A stretch of DNA of 64,000 nt. Source: Phycisphaerales bacterium. Its GTDB lineage: Bacteria; Planctomycetota; Phycisphaerae; UBA1845. The notes below the pieces were generated by a model. That model did no database searches and was not told the DNA's origin. It was given only the letters and a program-made list of their open reading frames with translations. The translations under genes were made by a program, and so were the position numbers. Below are positions 17,132-25,671 of this stretch, piece after piece (positions within the stretch are counted from its first letter, which is position 1; every line of letters begins with the position of its first letter). The stretch spans positions 2,073,861 through 2,137,860 of the forward strand of contig CP070691.1 in NCBI GenBank assembly GCA_020353195.1. The letters run 5' to 3'.

Positions 17132-17848
17132 ATGGCAAATCTGGAGTCTATCTGGCAGCGGGCCAGAACTGACTTGACGATTGACGACGGCCGGGGGCAG
17201 CGGGACACGTTCCTGTGGGAGCACTCGGCGCGGGTCGCGCGCGCGGCGGTGATCATCGCGGAAGTGCCGGACATCAGTCCGCGTCCGCTGGACACCACGG
17301 CTCTGGTGGCGGCGGCCCTTTACCACGACGCCGGGTGGATCGTCCAATGCAGGGAGGGGCTGGTCGAGCGGTCCGAGATACTCGTCCGCGCGACCTGCGA
17401 TCTCCAGCGCGAGTTGGCTGCCGCTATGTTGGAGGAGCGACTGGGATCATCGCTGCCGGCTCGGAGTCTGGATGCCGCCGTGGTGGCCGTGCGCCGGTTG
17501 AACGACCGCGACGTTACGTTGCCTGAAGCGCACGTGCTGGCAGATTCTGACAACCTCGACTGCATCGGCGCCCTGTCGTTTTGGCAGACCGTGCGCCGGT
17601 GCTCGAACGACGGCAAGGGGATGCAGGCGGCCATTGAAACCTGGAAACGGCAGAAAGAATACCACTTCTGGGAAGCCCGGATCGCCGACGCCTTCCGGTT
17701 TGAGCCGGTCCGCGAACTGGCCCGTGAGCGGCTCTCCCAGTTCAGCGAATTCATGGACGCATTGGCCTGGCAACACGGTGGAGAGGACGTTGCCAGGCTC
17801 AAGGGCGTCCGCACCGGGTCATCATCGCAGCGGCTGCCCAGCATCTGA
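17132..17848 (+). CDS. HD-domain phosphohydrolase
   Basis: A 238-residue protein. The metal-binding HD signature is seen as H31 (FLWEHSARVAR) and H65-D66 (ALYHDAGW), with a later aspartate region LADSDNLDCIG that could complete the site. The family contains phosphohydrolases acting on nucleotides and cyclic nucleotides, and no substrate can be read from the sequence. There is no signal peptide, so it is probably cytoplasmic. The ATG at 17132 follows GGTGGAAG; an upstream frame extension from 17033 has no such signal. It converges with the TPR gene and has no evident partner. Confidence 0.8.
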   Translation: MANLESIWQRARTDLTIDDGRGQRDTFLWEHSARVARAAVIIAEVPDISPRPLDTTALVAAALYHDAGWIVQCREGLVERSEILVRATCDLQRELAAAMLEERLGSSLPARSLDAAVVAVRRLNDRDVTLPEAHVLADSDNLDCIGALSFWQTVRRCSNDGKGMQAAIETWKRQKEYHFWEARIADAFRFEPVRELARERLSQFSEFMDALAWQHGGEDVARLKGVRTGSSSQRLPSI

Positions 17849-17866
17849 CGTAATGGTGCCGACCGG

Positions 17867-19318
17867 TTACTGCATGTTGCCGGCCGCGCTGAGATATTGA
17901 GTGGCCAGCTTCACCAGGCTTGGGTCCGTCGAACGGTCGACCACCCAGCGGAAGTCGGAAACGGCTCCGCCGGGATCACCGGAGTCCCACCGCGCCTGTC
18001 CCCGGCTGTAGTACGCGTACCCATAGTCGGGTTTGGCCTGGATGGCGTGATCGTAGTCTTGGATGGCGTTGGGATAATCGCCCAGTTCGCGCCGGATGTC
18101 GCCACGGGCGCAGTAGGCGTATGCATGCTTGGGATCCAGGTGAAGCACCTGGTTCAGGTCGGTAATCGCGCCGCCGAAGTCACGGCTTCTCTCCTTCGCA
18201 TCGGACCGCGCGATCAGAGCGTCAATGTTGGTGGGCTCCAGCTCGATGACCTTATTGAAGTCGGCTACCGCCGCCGTCGGCTTGCCCCATGCGGCGCGCG
18301 TGATGCCCCGATGGAAATAGGCGACCGCTCGCCCGGGCTCGAGTTCGATGGCCCGCGTATAGTCGGCGACCGCTCCGTGTCGGTCGCCGCGGTCGCGGCG
18401 GGCGTTGGCGCGTTCGAGGTGAGCGCGCGCGTCCTTAGGGCGCAGCTCGATGGCTTTGGCCAGGTCCGTGATCGCCCCGGTCAGGTTCCCGCGTGCTCGG
18501 CGTGCCAACGCCCGGTCGATGTAGTAATCCGGGTTGACGGGTTCGATCAGGATTGCCCGGTTATGATCGGATTCGGCGCCGCCGGCGTCGCCGAGCATTT
18601 GCTTTGCTCGCCCTCGCGCGTGCAGGGCGATAGCGCTGTCCGGCGCCAACCGGATCGATTCGTCAAGATCAGCCAGCGCGCCGGCAGGATCGCCCAGGGC
18701 AAGGCGGGCCCGACCTCGCACGCGAAACGGCCCCGGATCGTCCAGTTTGACTGCGATGGATTTCGCGGCGTCGTCGACCGCTCCCTGGTAATCGCCGACT
18801 TCGAGTTTCGCCGCCGCGCGCTGGCGCAGGGCTCCGGCGTGGTCCGGTTTGAGAGAGATGGCCTGATCGTAGTCGGCTACGGCGATTTCATGGTGACCCG
18901 CCGCCGCATGAACGTCACCGCGCTTGATTCGATAGGTCGGATCGTCCGGCGCCAGCGTCACCGCCGCGTTGTAGCTCTCGACGGCGCCACTGAAATCGCC
19001 GTCCGCCGCCCTGGCGTCACCCAGCTTGGCCGCCAGTTCGGCTTCGTCGGGTCTCAGGGCCCATGCCCTTTCGTACGAGTCGATGGCACTGGTGGGATCG
19101 TGGGAGTCCATTTGCCTGTCCCCCTGGAGAGTCAAACGGACCCAGGGATCCAGGCCCGCCGTCGCCAACCGGGGGTGGAGGTACCACAAACCACCGGCGC
19201 CCACCGCCATGATCCCTGCCAGCGTGATCAGCACCTTGACGGTTCGGGGCCGTTTCGGCGGGGGCTCCGCCTGCGACTGGTTCCACTGTGCGAGCTTGCC
19301 GGATAGTTTTGATCGCAT
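17867..19318 (-). CDS. Membrane-anchored TPR-repeat protein
   Basis: A 483-residue protein with a basic N-terminus, one membrane helix near residues 28-46 (VLITLAGIMAVGAGGLWYL), then about twelve consecutive 34-residue tetratricopeptide repeats filling the rest (repeat texts such as DPTSAIDSYERAWALRPDEA and GDYPNAIQDYDHAIQAKPDY). TPR solenoids hold partner proteins; the helix would place this scaffold on the periplasmic face of the inner membrane. It lies about 150 bases downstream of the giant coiled-coil gene on the same strand, so the two may be co-transcribed scaffolding parts. Confidence 0.85.
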   Translation of the reverse strand: MRSKLSGKLAQWNQSQAEPPPKRPRTVKVLITLAGIMAVGAGGLWYLHPRLATAGLDPWVRLTLQGDRQMDSHDPTSAIDSYERAWALRPDEAELAAKLGDARAADGDFSGAVESYNAAVTLAPDDPTYRIKRGDVHAAAGHHEIAVADYDQAISLKPDHAGALRQRAAAKLEVGDYQGAVDDAAKSIAVKLDDPGPFRVRGRARLALGDPAGALADLDESIRLAPDSAIALHARGRAKQMLGDAGGAESDHNRAILIEPVNPDYYIDRALARRARGNLTGAITDLAKAIELRPKDARAHLERANARRDRGDRHGAVADYTRAIELEPGRAVAYFHRGITRAAWGKPTAAVADFNKVIELEPTNIDALIARSDAKERSRDFGGAITDLNQVLHLDPKHAYAYCARGDIRRELGDYPNAIQDYDHAIQAKPDYGYAYYSRGQARWDSGDPGGAVSDFRWVVDRSTDPSLVKLATQYLSAAGNMQ

Positions 19319-19474
19319 CGTTCGTATAGGGCGCGGTTTCCAGTCCGCGCGGCCACGTGGGCCACATGGAGTATCGACCTACCCTGTCCCCTTGTTGGGC
19401 TGATTCTCTCCGGGTTCTTGAATCCTCCTGCCAGCTGACGTTGCCCCTTGGTGGTCTGCGGGATACCCCCAGAT

Positions 19475-22213
19475 CTAGTTCTTCTTTCCCCACCAGCCAC
19501 GTTTCGGTTTCGACTTCTCGGACGCTTGCTCCGCCCGAATCTGAGTGAGCAGCTCGCGGTCGGACTTGCCGGGGGCCAACCGCCGGAGGGTCTTGAGCTT
19601 GGCCTGAGTCTCCTCGTCCAGTCCCGGGGGAAGTGGGGACTCGACGCGGGGCGCGGGCTGGGGCTTTGATTGCTGGCCCGGCCTGAACTTGATCGGCTCG
19701 TCCGGATCCTGCGCCGGCTCGCTTCGGGTCGGCGCCTTCTTTGTGGGCTTCTTCGTGCTTGCCTTGACGGGTTTTGGGACTTCCACCTCGATTTTCGGCG
19801 TCTTTGGCCGGGGTACGGTTTTCGCGCGTGCTTTCCCACCAGCGGTGTCCGCTTGCGGCGGCCGCACCGGGGCCGACTCGCCGGGCTTCTTGCCGGTCGC
19901 CGCGCTGCCGCTCCCGGCCAGTGCCCTCTCGCGTTCGTCCAACTGCTTCTGCCGCTCTTCGATCGCCTTCTGTGCCGCTTCGACCTGGGCGGTCAGACTC
20001 GCCTCGGCCTGCTGCTGCCACTCGGTGAACTCCCGCCGCTGCTTCTCGAGCTGCGCCTTTAGCTGATCTAACTCGCGTGCGCGGGCCTGGATCTCGCGCT
20101 GCGAATCGGCGGACGGCGGCGCGGCGTGTTGGGTGCCGGTGGAATCAGGCTGGGGGGCGCCTTGTGCTTCGACGTCAGAAGCCCGGGCGTCGAGTTCAGC
20201 CTTACGGCGGTCGAGTGCCTCGTGCTGAGCGGCCAGGGCCTTCTTCTGGTTTTCCACTTCGCCGCGGAGACGATCCAGTTCCTTGGCGCGCTGGGTTGTT
20301 TCTTGCTCGGTCCGGGTGATCTGCTGGAGACGGTCGTCGAGTTCGTTCTGAAGTTCCTGAGCGCGCTGATGCTGTTCGCTCAGCTCCTGCTCGCGGGTCT
20401 CGGTCTGTTTGATGGTAGCCTGGAGGTTCTCCTCTCGGCTGGCCAGCGCCTGGGCCTGCTGTCCGAGCTCCTTCTGGCGGGTGTTGGCTTCGTCCAGCTG
20501 CATTTGGATCTGCTCGTTTTGCCGCTCGAGTTCGGCCCGTCGGGCTTCGAGTTCTTCGTACTGCTGGCTGAAGCCTGCCCCTTGCTTCTTGCGCTCGAGG
20601 TCCAGCACCGCCCGGTCGCTGGCGATCTCGTTTTCGCGGACGCGGAGCTTCTCTCGCAAGCGATTTACTTCGGCGCTTTGCTCTTCCACTTTCCCCTCGC
20701 GCAGCACGAGTTCCTCGCTGCGGGCGGCCAACGTGCGGTCCAGCTGATCAACCTGCTGTTGTCGTTCGTTCACGCGCGTCTCGGCGGCCTGGACCTGCCG
20801 TTGTAGCTCTTGCCACTCGGCCTGCTTCCGGGTCGCCTCGTCGAGCATCTGTCTGGCTTGGGTCTGTTGCTGTTCCGACTGGGATTGGAGGTCGTCCAGC
20901 TCACGCGCGCGTGCGCCCAGCTTCTCCTGTGTCCGTGACCGATCGTGTTCGAAGGCCTTGACGGAGTCGGCCAGGCTCTTCTCAGCAGAACTGAGCAAAT
21001 CTTCGCGCTCGTTAAGGCGGTCGCCGCGTTCGTTGAGCGCGTCCTCGAGTTCTTCGCACTCGCGGAGCCGGCGGGAGGTTTCCGCCTCCCGTTCTTCCGC
21101 CTTCCGCGCTTTGAGATTGAGCTTCTCCTCTTGTGCGGCCAGGCGCGCGCGGGTGGCTTCCAACTCCTCCGCGTTGCCGGTCAACCCGTGTTCCCGTGCC
21201 GCCAGTTCGTTCTGCCTCTCCTGGACCTCCGCCAGTTGCTGCTGGATCTCGCTGCGCTGGCGGGCGAAGTCGGCCCGGGCCGCATCCAGTTCTTCGTATT
21301 GACGTGCGAAGCCGGCCCCTTGCTGCTGGCGCTCGAGTTCCAGGGCGGAGCGATCGGATTCGATCTGGGCCCGTTTGGCTTCAAGCGACTCGCGCAGCTT
21401 GCGGAGTTCCTTTCCCTGCTCCGCCAGTTGTTGCCGCTGTTCCTCCACCTCTTGCCGGCGGGTCTCCAGTTTCTCCGTGCGCGCGGCGAGCTCTTCGTTT
21501 CGTGCGTTGAACTCGTCGACCAGTTCGGCGCATTTGGTCCGTTCGCCGTCGAGGTTGCGGTCCCTTGCTTCGAGGTCGCGCTGGAGGTGCGACAGTTCCG
21601 CCTCCCGCTGCCGGGCGGCCTCCACGCGTTGCCTGATCACTTGCTTGGCTTCGTCCAGCGAGGCGGCTGTATGGTCGAGCTCTTCCTTCCGCGCCCGTGC
21701 TTCCTCCCATGCCTCGTCGAGCGCAGAACGCCGACTCTCGAACTCGCGAAGCTCGGCGTTGAGTTGCTCGCGATCCCGGCGGAACTGGTCACGCTGCCGC
21801 CGGACGTCCTCGTCGAAGGTCTGGCGGCGGGCAGCGGACTCCTGCTCCTGCTGTTGCAGCGTCGCCTCCCGGTGATCGAGTGTTTCACTTGTGGCTGTGA
21901 GTTCCGCTTCCCGTCGGTCAGCGTGGGCGACCCGCTGTTTGAACTGCTGTTCCGTGGCTTCGAACCTGGCGTGGGTCTCTTCGATCTGGCGCTCGAGTTC
22001 CTGCTGGCGACGGGCGAGGTCCTCCTCGCGTGCCTGCAGCCGGACGGTCTGCTCCTCGAAGCAGGACCGCAACGATTCGGCTTGGCGCTCATGGAGGCTG
22101 ATTCTCTGGGCAAGCTCATCCAGCGCGGCACAGAGTTCGGCGTCCACCGCCGACAGAATCGCTTCCGAGGCCTCGTTGTGTGGTTGCAAGCCCTGTACGG
22201 GTGTGTCAGCCAT
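19475..22213 (-). CDS. Giant coiled-coil protein with proline/lysine-rich C-terminal segment
   Basis: A 912-residue protein, almost entirely Glu/Gln/Arg/Leu-rich heptads from about residue 20 to 710, predicting a rod roughly 100 nm long if fully helical. A segment about 246 residues long is duplicated in frame: the text QGAGFxxQYEEL occurs twice with the same neighbours. The last 170 residues are low in heptads and rich in Lys, Pro and Ala (AKTVPRPKTPKIEVEV), ending with a DREL-containing helix and a basic tail ending WWGKKN. There is no enzymatic motif. ATG 22213 is preferred over GTG 22231. It is divergent from a second, shorter coiled-coil gene heading the SUMF1-GTPase operon. Confidence 0.8.
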   Translation of the reverse strand: MADTPVQGLQPHNEASEAILSAVDAELCAALDELAQRISLHERQAESLRSCFEEQTVRLQAREEDLARRQQELERQIEETHARFEATEQQFKQRVAHADRREAELTATSETLDHREATLQQQEQESAARRQTFDEDVRRQRDQFRRDREQLNAELREFESRRSALDEAWEEARARKEELDHTAASLDEAKQVIRQRVEAARQREAELSHLQRDLEARDRNLDGERTKCAELVDEFNARNEELAARTEKLETRRQEVEEQRQQLAEQGKELRKLRESLEAKRAQIESDRSALELERQQQGAGFARQYEELDAARADFARQRSEIQQQLAEVQERQNELAAREHGLTGNAEELEATRARLAAQEEKLNLKARKAEEREAETSRRLRECEELEDALNERGDRLNEREDLLSSAEKSLADSVKAFEHDRSRTQEKLGARARELDDLQSQSEQQQTQARQMLDEATRKQAEWQELQRQVQAAETRVNERQQQVDQLDRTLAARSEELVLREGKVEEQSAEVNRLREKLRVRENEIASDRAVLDLERKKQGAGFSQQYEELEARRAELERQNEQIQMQLDEANTRQKELGQQAQALASREENLQATIKQTETREQELSEQHQRAQELQNELDDRLQQITRTEQETTQRAKELDRLRGEVENQKKALAAQHEALDRRKAELDARASDVEAQGAPQPDSTGTQHAAPPSADSQREIQARARELDQLKAQLEKQRREFTEWQQQAEASLTAQVEAAQKAIEERQKQLDERERALAGSGSAATGKKPGESAPVRPPQADTAGGKARAKTVPRPKTPKIEVEVPKPVKASTKKPTKKAPTRSEPAQDPDEPIKFRPGQQSKPQPAPRVESPLPPGLDEETQAKLKTLRRLAPGKSDRELLTQIRAEQASEKSKPKRGWWGKKN
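20521..21380 (-). repeat. In-frame internal duplication within the coiled-coil gene
   Basis: Two similar stretches, near 20521-20640 and 21259-21380, lie 738 bases (246 codons) apart in the same frame. Both encode a QGAGF..QYEEL core flanked by DR(A/S)xLxLER and an RQ/QL-rich helix. The match is strong enough to see by eye at the DNA level, suggesting duplication of a coiled-coil unit. Confidence 0.6.
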
Positions 22214-22796
22214 CGGTTTGCCGCTCTCCACGTGGAACGTGTTGAACGCTGTCCCCGTTACCTATCCGCTAACTGTCATCGGTCGAAACCGATGTGCGAT
22301 CGAGACCGACCCGGGTTCACGGCGCCCCAACGCAGGTCGGCGTGCCTGCCCACCTCCGGTCTGGACGGATTGAATGGAACAAGCAGGCTAAGCTTACAAT
22401 TCAGATCGTCGCGTTGGAGACCGTGCGATGAATTTCCGGCGCGGGTCGTTGTTATCGCACCTTGACGTTTCGCCGGACCGTCATACTGTCGCAGTCGTGT
22501 GCCGACGATGTCCCGTCGTCAGCCTGCCCGGCCCCAAGTCCGATACTCGCTGGCGGGTCTCCGGAGGGTTCTGCATCGGGAGCCCCGGCGGGCGGTTGCA
22601 CCGGGTCCGTGAAACCAGGATCAAAAGTCCGTCCCGGATATCACCGATCGATTCTACTGCGGGTCAGGCTCTGCTGTGGGATCAGGCCACATGCCGCGAG
22701 ACCTGTGCGCGGGTGTCCGGTTGCCGCAGTGGAACCTGCCAACTCCGAGCATCGCGCCGTCGCGGACAGGACAGGCGCTTGGCCGAAAGTGGTGAA
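22214..22796. other. Divergent control region between the two coiled-coil genes
   Basis: About 580 bases with no credible gene. A perfect 7-bp hairpin with a CGAA loop lies at 22277-22294 (CATCGGT/ACCGATG), in the presumed leader of the minus-strand gene. On the plus strand TTGAAT (22370) and TACAAT (22395-22400) could form a promoter but with a long 19-base spacer. Confidence 0.4.
22277..22294. repeat. Perfect hairpin with CGAA tetraloop
   Basis: CATCGGT, CGAA, ACCGATG: a 7-bp stem closed by a tetraloop about 65 bases upstream of the giant coiled-coil start. No T-run follows, so it is not a standard terminator. It may be an mRNA leader structure or a protein-binding site. Confidence 0.35.
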
Positions 22797-23690
22797 ATGA
22801 ACGACCGCAGCGAATTGCCCACTGTGAGCTCCGAATCCGACCGCGTCAAGGCGCTCGGCAACGAAGTGGTGGCGGCCATCCATAACGTTCAGGAGCAGCT
22901 GCAGAAGCGGGCTGCCGCCATGGAGAAGATCAACCATGATCTTCAAGAGCGCCATCATGCGATCGAGCGGATACGGCAGGAACTCGATCAGGAGCGGGAC
23001 GCGTTGGAGCATGAGCGCGAGGAGCAGGCTCGACGGTTCGCCGAACAGCGGCAGGAGCTGATGCAGGAGGAAGAAAGATGCGCTGCGAAGCGGCAGGAGC
23101 TGGAGACGTGGGCGGCAGCACTTGAGCGACGGAATCAGGTGCTCGGAGAGGCGGAAGTCACGTTGCACAGGCTGCAGGACGAAGTGGAACACCAGCGTAT
23201 GGAGCTGGCGTCGCTGCAGTTCGACCTGAGCGATCAGGGATCGCTTGAGTTCACGTCGAAGTCACAGGATAGCAAGCGCAAGCCGGGCGCGGTGGAACGG
23301 GACTCAGGCGACGCTGCGGTGGCAGGGGACCGCAGGGACAGGGAGTTCGACGCCCGCGAGCGGGAGATCGAGGCGGCACGGAGGCAGATAGAAGCTCAGC
23401 GAGCGGAGGTCGACAAAGCCCGCGAGAACGTGACGACCCTGCAGAGTCAGTTGGAGTGTGAGCGGCAGGAGATTGCGGCCCAGCGGGCTGAACTGGCGGA
23501 GCAGATGAGCGTGATCCCGGAGGACGGTTCGGGACCGCCGGAATCGAAGCCAACCGAGGCGCCGCAGGAGCCTCCCACCGCGGAGCCGACCGCGCAGTCG
23601 GGCGAGAAGCCCAAGGAGAGCGGCAAGCTGGTCGACCGGTTCAGGAAGCTGCGTCGCGATGCGAAACGCCGCGCGATCGGCGGCATGTGA
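22797..23690 (+). CDS. Coiled-coil protein, first gene of the SUMF1-GTPase operon
   Basis: A 297-residue protein. Residues 15-145 form a continuous Glu/Gln/Arg/Leu coiled coil, a polar linker follows (about 150-178), and a second coil covers 180-235. A Pro/Glu-rich segment then leads to a basic amphipathic C-terminus (KLVDRFRKLRRDAKRRAIGG). It has no catalytic motif. ATG 22797 follows GTGGTGA closely; the frame is open upstream to 22428 but that part looks non-coding. It shares composition with the divergent 912-residue coil and lies 51 bases before the SUMF1-like gene, so a structural role in the same assembly is plausible but unproven. Confidence 0.75.
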   Translation: MNDRSELPTVSSESDRVKALGNEVVAAIHNVQEQLQKRAAAMEKINHDLQERHHAIERIRQELDQERDALEHEREEQARRFAEQRQELMQEEERCAAKRQELETWAAALERRNQVLGEAEVTLHRLQDEVEHQRMELASLQFDLSDQGSLEFTSKSQDSKRKPGAVERDSGDAAVAGDRRDREFDAREREIEAARRQIEAQRAEVDKARENVTTLQSQLECERQEIAAQRAELAEQMSVIPEDGSGPPESKPTEAPQEPPTAEPTAQSGEKPKESGKLVDRFRKLRRDAKRRAIGGM

Positions 23691-23741
23691 ACCGTGTGAT
23701 AACGAACCGGTCATCGTGGCAAGACACTGGATAGCCGGATT

Positions 23742-24767
23742 ATGCCGTTAAGGATCTTCTCAAAAAGAGGGCGACGGTCGGATCAGCTCGGCAACGGAGC
23801 CGCGACGGGGCGGTCGCCGGCTTCGGCCTCTGCGGCCGTCGCCTACGACGCGGCGCCGCCCGAACCACTCGAAACCGATCCCCTCAGGCAGTTGTGGCAG
23901 CAGGGCCGGTTCGCAGTGATCCTCCGTGAGGCCGACAAATGGCGAAAGCACACCGGCGGTGACGCGATCGTCGGCGCCGCGGCCAGCGCACTCGAGAAGC
24001 GAATGGCCCTCGTGCCCGAGGGAACCGTCACGCTACCGACGACGCTCTCCAGTGAGCCGGGAGCTCCGGAGATTGATGTCGACGTGGAACCCTTCCTGCT
24101 GGCCGCCACCACCGTGAGCAACGCGGAGTTCCAGCGGTTCGTCGACGCGGCGGGATACGACGAACTCGAGCTGTGGCCGAAGGACATTTGGCCGCACCTG
24201 ATCGAGTTTCACGACCAGACCGGTTCGCCCGGCCCCCGCTTCTGGCGACAGAGCCGGCACAGCCGACGTCTGGCCAATCATCCGGTTGTGGGAGTCAGCT
24301 GGTTTGAAGCCCGGGCCTATGCGTTGTGGGCGGGGTTGCGCCTGCCGACGGAGGTGGAATGGCAGATGGCCGCCAGTTGGCACATACGCAGTTCGGCCGA
24401 CGTGTTCCGCCGTTTCCCTTGGGGCGATGCGCTGGACCGCGAGCGTTGCAACCTGTGGCTGTCGGGCATCGGCGAGACGGCGCCCGTGGATGCCTATGCC
24501 AACGGCGCTGCCCCGAACAACGTGTTGCAGTTGGTGGGCAACGTGTGGCAATGGAACTCGTCGGACTTCGAAGTCACCGACGTCGCCGGGCGGGCCGTGC
24601 TGGGAGAAATGCCGATGAAAGGACTGCGGGGCGGTGCCTTCGACACCTACTTCGAAAGTCAAGCGACGAGTGGATTCCGGACCGGCCTGATCGCGCTGGC
24701 CCGGACCCATAACGTCAGTTTCCGCTGTGCTATGGATCTCAAGGACGCAACCTGGCTGCACGAGTAG
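23742..24767 (+). CDS. SUMF1/FGE-sulfatase-fold protein, probably not a formylglycine synthase
   Basis: A 341-residue protein. After a polar 50-residue N-terminus and a short helical part, a SUMF1 fold runs from about 88 to the end: VEPFLLAATTVSNAEFQRFVDAAGY, HPVVGVSWFEARAYALWAGLRLPTEVEWQMA, NVLQLVGNVWQWNSS and SFRCAMDL. True formylglycine-generating enzymes need a cysteine pair shortly before the last strand; here that stretch (ATSGFRTGLIAL) has none, so a binding or modified role is more likely. The SUMF1 fold is often linked to signalling and conflict modules. It is 51 bases after the coiled-coil gene and 28 bases before the GTPase. Confidence 0.8.
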   Translation: MPLRIFSKRGRRSDQLGNGAATGRSPASASAAVAYDAAPPEPLETDPLRQLWQQGRFAVILREADKWRKHTGGDAIVGAAASALEKRMALVPEGTVTLPTTLSSEPGAPEIDVDVEPFLLAATTVSNAEFQRFVDAAGYDELELWPKDIWPHLIEFHDQTGSPGPRFWRQSRHSRRLANHPVVGVSWFEARAYALWAGLRLPTEVEWQMAASWHIRSSADVFRRFPWGDALDRERCNLWLSGIGETAPVDAYANGAAPNNVLQLVGNVWQWNSSDFEVTDVAGRAVLGEMPMKGLRGGAFDTYFESQATSGFRTGLIALARTHNVSFRCAMDLKDATWLHE

Positions 24768-24795
24768 AGGCCCCCACGAACCGCGGACCGGATCG

Positions 24796-25671
24796 ATGAC
24801 CACAGTCCTGGCAGAACGAATCAACCATTGCCTGATTTGCGAGGCGAAGAACCACCCCGAAGCCGTGCTCTGCAGCGATTGCTCGGCTCCGATGGCGCTG
24901 ATTCAGGAGGCCGTGCAGCAGGAGCGCGAACCGTGCATCATCAGCGTTATCGGGGACTCCAACGTTGGAAAGACCGTGTATCTGGGCTTCTTGCTGGATA
25001 TGCTGTCCAAGCGGGCCGGCAATTTCAGCGCCATCCCCAAGGGCGCCTACTCGGTGAACCTCCAACAAGCGGTGATCAACTACCTGTCGCGGCGCATGTT
25101 CCCGCCCAAGACACCGAGCGAAGTGGACCAGTGGAACTGGGCCTATTATCAGGTTGTCCGGCATCAGCGGGGAACGAGATGGTTCGATCTGGTCATGCCC
25201 GATATGGCCGGCGAGGCGCTGGCGGCGGAGGTCGACACGCCGCACTCGTTTCAGGTCATTCACAACCTGCTGGCCAAGAGCGAGGGCTGCATCCTGCTCA
25301 TCGACGCCGCAATGGCCAGCACCGGATCGCCGCAGCCGGATTTCTTCGGCCTGAAGCTCATGAGCTATGTCGACGATATGTTCGCGGTCAAGCGCGAGGA
25401 CAAGATTGACGTGCCGGTGGCAGTCGTGCTCTGCAAAGCCGACTACTGCCCGGAGTCGTTCGACAATCCGCACAAGTTCGCCCAGACCAACCTGAACCGC
25501 CTCTGGAACGTCTGCGAGGCCCGGTTTCGAAACGTCGAGTTCTTTGCGGCCTCGGTTGTCGGGTCGTTGGGATACGGTAGCGACGAAGATAACAACGTGA
25601 TCACCATCCCGTTGCACTGCGCCCCGCGCGGCATTCTGGAGCCGTTCCGATGGCTTCTGAGTCGATTGTAG
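24796..25671 (+). CDS. Zinc-ribbon P-loop GTPase (double-GTPase 2-like)
   Basis: A 291-residue protein. An N-terminal zinc ribbon (C12, C15, C26, C29) is followed by a P-loop GTPase domain: G1 GDSNVGKT at 53-60, G3 DMAG at 136-139, G4 CKAD at 213-216 and a G5-like AAS near 240. The architecture of an N-terminal ribbon, this G1 and a companion of GAP1 type resembles the 'double-GTPase 2' family described in computational surveys of NTP-dependent conflict systems. Only one GTPase domain is visible here. The stop overlaps the start of the GAP1-like gene by 22 bases. No membrane anchor is seen, so the protein is probably cytoplasmic. The family name is from memory of motifs and should be tested by profile search. 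Confidence 0.8.
   Translation: MTTVLAERINHCLICEAKNHPEAVLCSDCSAPMALIQEAVQQEREPCIISVIGDSNVGKTVYLGFLLDMLSKRAGNFSAIPKGAYSVNLQQAVINYLSRRMFPPKTPSEVDQWNWAYYQVVRHQRGTRWFDLVMPDMAGEALAAEVDTPHSFQVIHNLLAKSEGCILLIDAAMASTGSPQPDFFGLKLMSYVDDMFAVKREDKIDVPVAVVLCKADYCPESFDNPHKFAQTNLNRLWNVCEARFRNVEFFAASVVGSLGYGSDEDNNVITIPLHCAPRGILEPFRWLLSRL

Noticed and set aside
20945-22465. 506-codon plus-strand frame across the coiled-coil gene
   Set aside because: Antisense shadow of heptad repeats; Leu/Phe/Ala-rich with no protein-like motif.
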